A DNA stretch of 64,000 nt, from assembly GCF_001665685.1 (NCBI RefSeq), contig NZ_LZTB01000075.1, positions 62,001 through 126,000 of the forward strand, in the 5' to 3' direction. Numbering within the stretch: the stretch's first letter is position 1; every line of letters starts with the position of its first letter. The position numbers and the translations under genes are program-made. Origin of the DNA: Mycobacterium sp. 852013-50091_SCH5140682 (GTDB lineage Bacteria; Actinomycetota; Actinomycetes; Mycobacteriales; Mycobacteriaceae). Below are positions 33,356-40,111 of this stretch, piece by piece. The notes beneath the pieces are model-generated. The model saw only the letters and a list, made by a program, of their open reading frames with translations. It ran no database searches and had not been told where the DNA came from.

Positions 33356-33364
33356 ATACTATCG

Positions 33365-33376
33365 ATTATCGATAAT
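33365..33376. promoter_or_regulatory. Perfect 12-bp palindrome ATTATCGATAAT
   Basis: ATTATCGATAAT is a perfect palindrome in an AT-rich island (33357-33380) within GC-rich DNA, between the divergent NCS1 and diiron-oxygenase genes. It is a good operator candidate for the GntR protein encoded at 35127, whose FCD-type relatives bind short AT-rich palindromes, and it overlaps the probable promoters in both directions. Confidence 0.55.
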
Positions 33377-33402
33377 TACCGGGTGCGAGAGAGGTGCTTC
33401 AC

Positions 33403-34098
33403 GTGGTCGATGTCAGGAACGTTCGCGGCGGGACAGGTCTGGACCCCATCAAAGAAGAGGTCGACGCCATCCTCGACTCGATCTTTGCCAATGCGAAGCG
33501 CACCAGCGAAAAGTTCTTCGAATCCTTCGCGTTGGACCCTCAGCCGATCATTCTCGCTGAGTGGCTGGCTACCCGGGCTTGGCGCGAAATCGACTATGTC
33601 TTCCTGCTCAACGAGGAGATTCGCCGCTACGGGTTGGGTTTCGAAAGAAAGCACATCACCCTGTTGGCGAAGCAGGCCTTCCAGGAAGCCGAACACTATG
33701 AGGCAGTGAGCAGTGCTGTCGAATCACTCGGTGGCACAGCGCCTACCACGGTTCCCGCGGATTCTCAGGCCTGGAGCGAATTCCTGTGGGAGTGCCTCGA
33801 CCGCCATCCACTTGCGGCCGTCGCAGCATGGAATGCCTCGGAGACCTCAGCAACGGGAAGCCTTGAGCCGACTTTCCTTGCCGGAGAACGCCACGGCTTC
33901 GACGAGGTGGTCCGAGTGCACCGAAAGATCGAGATCGACGAGAAATTCCATGTCGGACTCGGCAGGCAAATTCTCGCGCGTTACGCGGAAACCGACGACG
34001 ATCGCAACGAGATTCTCCGTGCGATGCGCGGCATGCGTGACATCGCCGCAAACATGTTCTCGCCGGACTCGGCGACGCGACTGCTGACACAGCGATAA
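33403..34098 (+). CDS. Ferritin-like diiron oxygenase/oxidase component
   Basis: 231 residues, all helical. Two identical half-sites are visible: E62 followed 33 residues later by E95-x-x-H98, and E147 followed 33 residues later by E180-x-x-H183. This EX32EXXH twice pattern is that of ferritin-like diiron-carboxylate proteins (R2, monooxygenases, rubrerythrin-type). A storage function is unlikely because a ferredoxin reductase gene follows 25 bases later, giving a plausible electron donor. GTG 33403 has an AGAGG site eight bases upstream; GTG 33394 is an alternative. Likely reaction: O2-dependent oxidation of the compound imported by NCS1. No characterised homologue recognised. Confidence 0.6.
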   Translation: MVDVRNVRGGTGLDPIKEEVDAILDSIFANAKRTSEKFFESFALDPQPIILAEWLATRAWREIDYVFLLNEEIRRYGLGFERKHITLLAKQAFQEAEHYEAVSSAVESLGGTAPTTVPADSQAWSEFLWECLDRHPLAAVAAWNASETSATGSLEPTFLAGERHGFDEVVRVHRKIEIDEKFHVGLGRQILARYAETDDDRNEILRAMRGMRDIAANMFSPDSATRLLTQR

Positions 34099-34123
34099 GC
34101 CATACCCGCAGCGAGGTTGGGCA

Positions 34124-35095
34124 ATGCCATCACAGAGTCAGACACGCACGGCGCCTGCCGCACACGTGACGGTTTCGTCGGTTCGCCGAGAGGCGGACGG
34201 TGTGCTGGCCCTCGAACTGCGAGCATCGGACGGGTCCGCGCTCCCGACGTGGACGCCCGGAGCGCACATCGAGGTGGAATTGCCAGGGGGTTTTGTACGC
34301 CAGTACTCGTTGTGCGGCGCCCCTGACGACATCGACCGCTGGCGCATTGCCGTACTGCGCGAGCCCGCGAGTCGCGGTGGCTCGAAGTTCATCCATGACA
34401 ACATCGAACCGGGGGACGTCCTGTCCGTCCGAGGGCCTCGCAACAATTTCGGGATTGTCGAAGCGGACCGATACTTGTTCGTAGCCGGGGGTATCGGTAT
34501 CACGCCCATCCTCCCGATGGCTCGGCATGTCGCCCGCAGTGGCAAGCCGTGGACGCTTGTCTACGGTGGGCGAACACTCGCGTCGATGGCATTCGTCGAC
34601 GAGTTGAGAAACCTGCCTGCAGGCGATGTGCGCGTGATACCGCAAGATGAATACGGCCTGCTGGATCTGGACTACTTCCTGGGGACCCCGCGTTCTGACA
34701 CTGCCGTCTACTGTTGCGGCCCGGGCCCCCTGATCGACGCGGTCGAACTACGCTGCGCCACATGGCCGATAGGCGCGCTACATCTGGAACGCTTCGCGCC
34801 GAAGGAAGTACCACGCAGTTCCGTCGACGACGAGTTCGATGTGCGACTCGCCCGGTCGGGGGAGCGGCTGCGGGTACCCGCTGACCGGACGCTTCTCGAA
34901 GTGCTCGAAGCGGCCGGCTACGAGATCGACAACTCCTGCCGCGCCGGCATTTGCGGTACGTGCGAGTTGGCCGTTGCCGACGGCATCCCAGAGCACCATG
35001 ACGACGTTCTCAGCGATGCCGAGCGGGAGTCGAATCGAGTCATCCTGCCGTGTGTTTCCCGGTCGAAGAGTGCCGTGCTGGTCGTCGACCTCTAA
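34124..35095 (+). CDS. VanB/phthalate-dioxygenase-reductase-type flavin-iron-sulfur reductase
   Basis: 323 residues in the PDR order: flavin domain (RQYSLCGAP near residue 65, the RxYS flavin motif), NAD(P)H domain (GGIGITPILPM near 125; YCCGPGPLIDAV near 195), then C-terminal plant-type 2Fe-2S domain with C-R-A-G-I-C-G-T-C near 268 and the last cysteine in ILPCVSRSKS. It moves electrons from NADH through flavin and the 2Fe-2S cluster to an oxygenase. PDR-type reductases normally serve Rieske oxygenases; none is present here, and the adjacent ferritin-like protein is the only candidate acceptor. Confidence 0.88.
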   Translation: MPSQSQTRTAPAAHVTVSSVRREADGVLALELRASDGSALPTWTPGAHIEVELPGGFVRQYSLCGAPDDIDRWRIAVLREPASRGGSKFIHDNIEPGDVLSVRGPRNNFGIVEADRYLFVAGGIGITPILPMARHVARSGKPWTLVYGGRTLASMAFVDELRNLPAGDVRVIPQDEYGLLDLDYFLGTPRSDTAVYCCGPGPLIDAVELRCATWPIGALHLERFAPKEVPRSSVDDEFDVRLARSGERLRVPADRTLLEVLEAAGYEIDNSCRAGICGTCELAVADGIPEHHDDVLSDAERESNRVILPCVSRSKSAVLVVDL

Positions 35096-35126
35096 CCGGT
35101 ACCGCCAGGTACGTGTCTAGGCGGCA

Positions 35127-35804
35127 ATGAGTCCGTATCTTCAGAACATGCCCGCGCACGACCAGATGGATGTCCGCCAGACGCTCAGTCACCGGATCCG
35201 GGACACCCTGGTGCGCCAAATCGTGTCAGGCGAACTGGAGCCCGGCGAGCGGCTGGTGGAGACGAAAGTTGCGGCCACGTTCGGTACCAGCCAGGCCCCG
35301 GTCCGGGAAGCGTTGCGCGAGCTGGAGACGTTCGGGCTTGTCGAGATCAAACCGAGGCGTGGCACGTTCGTCCGCTCGTTCATTCGCGAGACTTTGCGCG
35401 AAAGCTACGTTCTTCGTGCCGCACTTGAGGAGACCGCCACGCGGCTTGTGCTCATGGCAGGCAACGTCCCTTTCGATCAGCTGGCGGACGACGTCAGACG
35501 CATGCACGATGCCGCGCGCAAGAACGACACTGAAGCAGTGGGCCTGGAAAGCGTGGCATTCCATCGCCACATTGTCGAAGCCGCAGGCAATGACCTCATC
35601 AAACGCTCGTGGGAAAACCTGCACATCGAGGCTCGAACTTCGGTGACCATCATGGCCCGCACGCCGGATCTCAGCGGGATAGCCCGTGAGCATCAGGCAC
35701 TCCTGGATTCACTGTCCGCCGGTGACGTCGAGGCGGCGTGTGCGCTGGCGCGTCAGCATCAGTGGGATTACGCGGAACTTCCGGAAAGCTCGTCGTCCGA
35801 TTGA
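35127..35804 (+). CDS. GntR-family regulator, FCD (FadR/VanR) subclass
   Basis: 225 residues. N-terminal winged helix: LSHRIRDTLVRQIVSGELEPGERLVETKVAATFGTSQAPVREALRELETFGLVEIKPRRGTFV (residues 16-80), the classical GntR signature; the C-terminal FCD helical domain carries metal ligands of the type D-x3-H (RRMHDAARKN; FHRHIVEAAGN). Several in-frame ATGs (35127, 35148, 35166) are possible starts; I keep the longest. Same strand as the diiron and reductase genes, 31 bases after them, hence a likely local regulator, with ATTATCGATAAT at 33365 as candidate site. FCD ligands are usually small carboxylates. Confidence 0.85.
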   Translation: MSPYLQNMPAHDQMDVRQTLSHRIRDTLVRQIVSGELEPGERLVETKVAATFGTSQAPVREALRELETFGLVEIKPRRGTFVRSFIRETLRESYVLRAALEETATRLVLMAGNVPFDQLADDVRRMHDAARKNDTEAVGLESVAFHRHIVEAAGNDLIKRSWENLHIEARTSVTIMARTPDLSGIAREHQALLDSLSAGDVEAACALARQHQWDYAELPESSSSD

Positions 35805-35810
35805 GCAGAT

Positions 35811-36536
35811 TCACGCCAGGGCCGGCCGCGCCTGCAGATGCGTGACCTGAATACCGGCATGCGTTTTGTGCCGGATGTTGATTCCGATCAGAACCGGGGT
35901 GAGCCCTTCGAGGAGTCGGCTCATCTCAAGTGATCCCGCGTCGACGACTCGCAGACCCCGGATGCGTTCCAGCGCCGCGGTCACCGCAACCTTGGCGTGG
36001 GGGTCGCCGCAGATGAGAGTGTCTTGATCGAGTGGATGCGCGACGTCGCGCAGTGCCGCTGCACTGATGGTGTGCAGCCCGGAGGCGAGGCCGATCTCGT
36101 CGCTGATCGCCGAACGTGCTTGCTGCGCAGCCGATCCGTGCCAGGGCTCGACCAGATGGGTCGGGCGCCCGCCGATCGCGGTCGCCAGCGGAACGGTGGT
36201 GTCGAGCAGCACCTGACCTGCTCGCCAGTGCGTGGCGACGCTCTTCAGCGTCGCCACGTGGCTCGCGAACGGGACGGCGATGATCACCAGTTGATCTGCC
36301 CGGGTGACGGCTTCGCCGTTGAGGCAGCCGACGAAGGTGCCGTCTTCGATGAGTTCACGAGCGTGCGTCGCGGCGCGGTCGGCCCGGTGCGCATCCCGCG
36401 AGCCAAGGCAGACGGCGTATCCCGCCTCCCCGAGCCGCAGGGCAAGGCCGAAGCCCAGATTGCCCGTCCCTCCCAGGATGGACACCGTCTCCTTCGCATT
36501 GCCTTCAGCAACACCGGATTTCCCGCGTCGTGTCAC
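35811..36536 (-). CDS. npdG: F420-dependent NADP+ oxidoreductase (FNO/NpdG type)
   Basis: 241 residues from GTG 36536, chosen because AGGAGG lies six bases upstream; the longer frame has no ribosome site. The NADP-binding start VSILGGTGNLGFGLALRLGEAGYAVCLGSRD matches the family signature GGTGxxGxGLAxRLAxAGxxVxxGSR, and VIIAVPFASH near 85 is the next conserved strand. FNO transfers hydride between F420H2 and NADP+. A dedicated copy in a catabolic island, together with an LLM-type enzyme in the operon at 45665, suggests that F420 is used in the pathway. Converges with the GntR gene (six bases). Confidence 0.85.
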   Translation of the reverse strand: MTRRGKSGVAEGNAKETVSILGGTGNLGFGLALRLGEAGYAVCLGSRDAHRADRAATHARELIEDGTFVGCLNGEAVTRADQLVIIAVPFASHVATLKSVATHWRAGQVLLDTTVPLATAIGGRPTHLVEPWHGSAAQQARSAISDEIGLASGLHTISAAALRDVAHPLDQDTLICGDPHAKVAVTAALERIRGLRVVDAGSLEMSRLLEGLTPVLIGINIRHKTHAGIQVTHLQARPALA

Positions 36537-36616
36537 GGTGTTCCTCCTCATCGGGTCGACCGGGCGCTGATGTCCGGCGTGTAGCAACCATAAGAAGACA
36601 GGCATCGCCCAACCCA

Positions 36617-36667
36617 TGGCTATTTATGCCAAAGAATGCGGCGGTCGTTGTCGATCAGCGCTAAGCT
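36617..36667. promoter_or_regulatory. pucR promoter region
   Basis: TAAGCT at 36662-36667 is a TANNNT element eight bases before ATG 36676, fitting a leaderless or near-leaderless pucR transcript. TGGC-N7-GCCA at 36617-36631 lies in an AT-rich patch in the 139 bases shared with the divergent npdG gene and may be a regulator site. Confidence 0.4.
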
Positions 36668-36675
36668 TGCCGCCG

Positions 36676-38334
36676 ATGAACACGCCAGATGCGGCGAGTG
36701 CCAGTTCGAGCCAAACTCTTACTCTCCGAGAGTTACTCGACGACGAGGTGCTGGCCGGTGCTGAGTTGATCGCGGGCGGCGCCGGGTTGGACCGGGCCAT
36801 CAGCGCCGTGAACGTGATGACGGTTCCCGACATCGGCAAATGGGTTCGGCAGGACGAGTTTCTGCTCGCCACCGGCTACCCGCTGCCCCGTGACGACGCC
36901 GACCAAGGACAGTTGCTGACAGACCTGCACCGGCTCGGCCTGGCAGGTATCGGTATCAAACTCGACCGGTATATGCCCGAACTCGGGCAGGAGATGGTCG
37001 ATGTCGCCGAACGCCTCGGGCTGCCGCTGGTCGTCATACCCGAACACATCCGCTTCGACGACATCCTCAGCAGGGCATTCGCCATCATCGTCAACCGCCA
37101 GGCGTCAGCTTTGGCCAAGGCGCAGGAGATTCACCACTCGTTTCTCGCGATCACGTTGTCCGGTGGCGGGCTCAATGAGCTGGCAGGCAGCCTCTCGGGC
37201 CTGCTGGGAGACGCCAGCGTCGTGATCACCGATCCACAGGGCACCGTGTTGGGGCTCGCCGGCGACGAAGCTCCCCTGATCGACCTGAATTTCATGAAGG
37301 CGGAGTCCGCGGACTTGTTGCGGCTGGGCATGACGGGCCTGCACACCGACAAACGCACGGGCAGGCGGTGGGCGGCACGGGAGATCCGAGCCGGCCGCCT
37401 GCACCACGGCTTCGTCGTGGCCGTCGAAGCCGAAAGGCCCTTCGGCGAATTCAGTCTCGTCGCAGTCGGACAAGCGGCAATCGTTGCCGCACTGGAGGTT
37501 ACGCGTGACCTCGCAGTGGGTGCCGTGGAACGTCGGTTCTCGTCCAACGCCCTGTTCGAGCTGATTTCCGGCAGTGAGTTCGAAGCCGCCGAATACGCAT
37601 CGCTGGGTTCGGGATTCGGGTGGGACCTCGAACGCGACATCGTCGTGCTGGTCGGCCGCCGGGAGGGCACCGCCGACGACTCTCCCGACACCCGGCGGCG
37701 GTCCCGACTGGCCGATGACCGGGCCATCGAATTCTGGGCCTCGGCGGTCCGCAGCAGGGACCGGTTGGCAGCCGCCGCCGGGCTCGGCTCCGAACTGGTC
37801 GCGGTCGTCGGAGCCGACCAGGATGTGCTCGCCGTCGCCCGCGCCGTGCAGGACGAGGTCGCGCATTTCACGCACGCGCAATACGCCATCGGCGTCAGCC
37901 GCAATTATCCAGGGCCCGCCGGGGTTTCAACGGCGTACCAGGAGGCCCGCACCGCGCTGCGACTCGGCCCGCGGGTGTCCGGCAGCGGCGCAGTGACCGC
38001 CTATGGCGACTTGGGTCTGTTCCGGTTGCTAGCGCAGGTCAGCGACGATGACCTGCGGGCATTCGCCGAGGAGAAACTCGGGCCGGTCCTGCGCATGAGC
38101 GAGCCCGAACGGTCGGAGATGTTCCAGACGTTGGAGACGCTGATCGAACACAACATGAACATGGCCGAGGCGGCGCGGCATCTGCACTACCACTACAACA
38201 CGATGCGGTACCGCCTCGCCAAATTGGAGCGGCTCCTCGGGCCGTTCAGCACCAGCACGCCCGTGGCCATCCAGATCGGGGTGGCGTTGCAGATCAACGA
38301 GATGCAGAAGATTCTCGCGACCCGGCCGACATGA
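36676..38334 (+). CDS. PucR-family transcriptional activator
   Basis: 552 residues. The N-terminal PucR (purine catabolism) domain runs from LTLRELLDDEVLAGAELIAGGAGLDRAISAVNVMTVPDIGKWVRQDEFLLATGY to about residue 130, a GGDEF-like CdaR domain lies near 290-410, and the C-terminal helix-turn-helix (MNMAEAARHLHYHYNTMRYRLAKLERLLGPF) is the PucR/CdaR HTH_30. B. subtilis PucR activates purine degradation; actinobacterial relatives control many catabolic routes. It converges with xdhC and overlaps its 3' end by 41 bases. It probably controls the molybdenum-hydroxylase operon and npdG. Confidence 0.9.
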   Translation: MNTPDAASASSSQTLTLRELLDDEVLAGAELIAGGAGLDRAISAVNVMTVPDIGKWVRQDEFLLATGYPLPRDDADQGQLLTDLHRLGLAGIGIKLDRYMPELGQEMVDVAERLGLPLVVIPEHIRFDDILSRAFAIIVNRQASALAKAQEIHHSFLAITLSGGGLNELAGSLSGLLGDASVVITDPQGTVLGLAGDEAPLIDLNFMKAESADLLRLGMTGLHTDKRTGRRWAAREIRAGRLHHGFVVAVEAERPFGEFSLVAVGQAAIVAALEVTRDLAVGAVERRFSSNALFELISGSEFEAAEYASLGSGFGWDLERDIVVLVGRREGTADDSPDTRRRSRLADDRAIEFWASAVRSRDRLAAAAGLGSELVAVVGADQDVLAVARAVQDEVAHFTHAQYAIGVSRNYPGPAGVSTAYQEARTALRLGPRVSGSGAVTAYGDLGLFRLLAQVSDDDLRAFAEEKLGPVLRMSEPERSEMFQTLETLIEHNMNMAEAARHLHYHYNTMRYRLAKLERLLGPFSTSTPVAIQIGVALQINEMQKILATRPT

Positions 38335-39475
38335 CCCGGGGCACAAGGGTTCCCTCGTGAATTGAACCGGCGGTGTCGGTGAGACGCCGACCGCTGCCGC
38401 CCCAGCGTTTCGCGATGATCTCGGCGGCGATGGAGACGGCGGTCTCTTCGGGTGTGCGGGCCCCGAGGTCAAGCCCGATCGGGCTGCAGAGTCGCGCCAA
38501 TTCGGCGTCGGTCAATCCGTTGTCGCGCAACTGTTCCAGCCGCTGTCGATGGGTACGGCGTGAACCCATGGCCCCGACGTAGGCGATCTCGGGGATGCGC
38601 AGCGCGGTCTGCAGCAGGGGAACGTCGAACTTCGGATCGTGCGTCAACACCGTCACGACGGTGCGGGAATCGATTCTGCCCGAGTGGTATTCACCGTCCA
38701 GGTAGCGGTGCGGCCAGTCGACCACGACGTCGTCGGCGTCGGGAAACCTGCTGCGGGTCGCGAACACCGGCCGCGCGTCGCACACCGTCACGTGGTAGCC
38801 CAGAAAACTGCCCACCCGAGCCACCGCCGCAGCGAAGTCGATGGCCCCGAAGACCAGGAGCCGCGGTTTGGGGGCGAAGGCCCACACGAAGACGCGCATG
38901 CCATCGCCACGCCGTTGGCCGTCGGCGCCGTATGTCAGTGTGGCGCTCGTGCCGGTGGCCAGCAGCCCCAGGGCGTCGTCGCGAACAGCGTCGTCGGCCC
39001 GGGTAGATCCGAGAGTCCCCTGTGCAGAGGGGTTTTCGTCGGGACGAATCACCAAGCGCCGACCGACCCAGGCCCGGTTGGGATGTTCGACGACCGTGGC
39101 CACCGCGACGGGTCGGCCCGCATCGACATCCTCGGCGAGCTGGCCCAACTCGGGAAACGTTGTCCGGTCGACCTTCTCGACGTAGACGTCGAGGATGCCG
39201 CCGCAGGTCAGCCCAACGGCGAACGCGTCGTCGTCGGACACCCCGTAACGCTGCAGCACCGGTCGGCCCGAAACCGCCACTGCCTGCGCCAGTTCGTAGA
39301 CCGCGCCCTCGACACAACCACCCGACACCGATCCGACAGCGCACCCGTCGGGGCCGACCATCATCGACGCTCCCGGAGCACGAGGCGCGGAGCGGAACGT
39401 CGCGACGACCGTTCCGAGACCGACGCTTTCGCCGGCCTGCCAGCACTTGACCAGCTCGCCCAGCACGTCACGCAC
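38294..39475 (-). CDS. XdhC/CoxI-family molybdenum-hydroxylase maturation factor
   Basis: 393 residues. The first XdhC_CoxI domain has SVSGGCVEGAVYE near residue 55 and GLTCGGILDVYVE near 90; the second part has a Rossmann start LLVFGAIDFAAAVARVGSFLGYHVTVCDAR near 210 and YVGAMGSRRTHRQRL near 320. XdhC binds molybdenum cofactor, promotes its sulfuration and inserts it into xanthine dehydrogenase-type enzymes. It is the last gene of the operon, 15 bases after coxG, and is present here with its client enzyme. Its 3' end overlaps pucR. Confidence 0.9.
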   Translation of the reverse strand: MRDVLGELVKCWQAGESVGLGTVVATFRSAPRAPGASMMVGPDGCAVGSVSGGCVEGAVYELAQAVAVSGRPVLQRYGVSDDDAFAVGLTCGGILDVYVEKVDRTTFPELGQLAEDVDAGRPVAVATVVEHPNRAWVGRRLVIRPDENPSAQGTLGSTRADDAVRDDALGLLATGTSATLTYGADGQRRGDGMRVFVWAFAPKPRLLVFGAIDFAAAVARVGSFLGYHVTVCDARPVFATRSRFPDADDVVVDWPHRYLDGEYHSGRIDSRTVVTVLTHDPKFDVPLLQTALRIPEIAYVGAMGSRRTHRQRLEQLRDNGLTDAELARLCSPIGLDLGARTPEETAVSIAAEIIAKRWGGSGRRLTDTAGSIHEGTLVPRVMSAGSRESSASR

Positions 39476-39490
39476 GGCCGACCTCCACGC

Positions 39491-40111
39491 TCAGTTCGGC
39501 CGGATCTTGGTGCTGAGGCGCTCCAGGAAGTTGGCCAGACGCTCGCGGGTGACGGCCCAGATCAGCGGCAGCACTTTGATTTCGCCGCCGGCGGCGCTCT
39601 TCGTGGCGGGTTCAAGCAATGTCACCGGCGCGGCCGGCGTCGCGGCGGACGCGGCGGCAGGCCGACCGGGATATTCGATGCGGTTGCCGAGTTCGCCGGC
39701 GAACGACACGAACATCTGGTTGCTCACGTCGCGGATCCCGCGGCCCAACGATGCGATGCGGCCCGTGAGATCGATGTCGGACACCACATCGATACGGCTG
39801 CCCGACTCGATGGGCTCGACCCGCAACGCGACATGCGCCACGACCGAACCGGATCCGCGCTTGTCACGTCCGGTGGCGTCCAAGACGATTCGCCGCGCTG
39901 CCGCGTCACGCTCGACGACCGAAGCCCGTCCCGCGTAGTTCATCTTCAGCGGTCCGATCGCGACGCGAAGCACGCCCTCGTAGCGGTCGTCACCGAGGTC
40001 GTCGACGAGTTCAGCACCGGGCATGCATTCGACCACACCTGCGGTGTCCTGCAGGAACGCCCACACATCGTCGGGGCGGGCCTCGACGTCGGTCTGATGC
40101 TGAAGCTTCAT
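39491..40111 (-). CDS. CoxG-type SRPBCC protein
   Basis: 206 residues. The first ~150 form a SRPBCC/CoxG domain (VWAFLQDTAGVVECMPGAELV; FVSFAGELGNRIE), the rest is an Ala/Pro linker and an amphipathic C-terminal helix. In CO dehydrogenase clusters CoxG recruits the enzyme to the membrane; similar proteins go with other molybdenum hydroxylases. It overlaps the large subunit gene in an ATGA. The C-terminal helix (VLPLIWAVTRERLANFLERL) could be the membrane contact, so the Mo enzyme here may feed the respiratory chain instead of NAD. Confidence 0.82.
   Translation of the reverse strand: MKLQHQTDVEARPDDVWAFLQDTAGVVECMPGAELVDDLGDDRYEGVLRVAIGPLKMNYAGRASVVERDAAARRIVLDATGRDKRGSGSVVAHVALRVEPIESGSRIDVVSDIDLTGRIASLGRGIRDVSNQMFVSFAGELGNRIEYPGRPAAASAATPAAPVTLLEPATKSAAGGEIKVLPLIWAVTRERLANFLERLSTKIRPN

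Noticed and set aside
33403..34098. TenA/PqqC haem-oxygenase-like protein
   Set aside because: Considered because of helical nature and the NCS1 neighbour (thiamine precursors), but the symmetric EX32EXXH pairs fit a ferritin-like diiron site better; fold prediction would decide.
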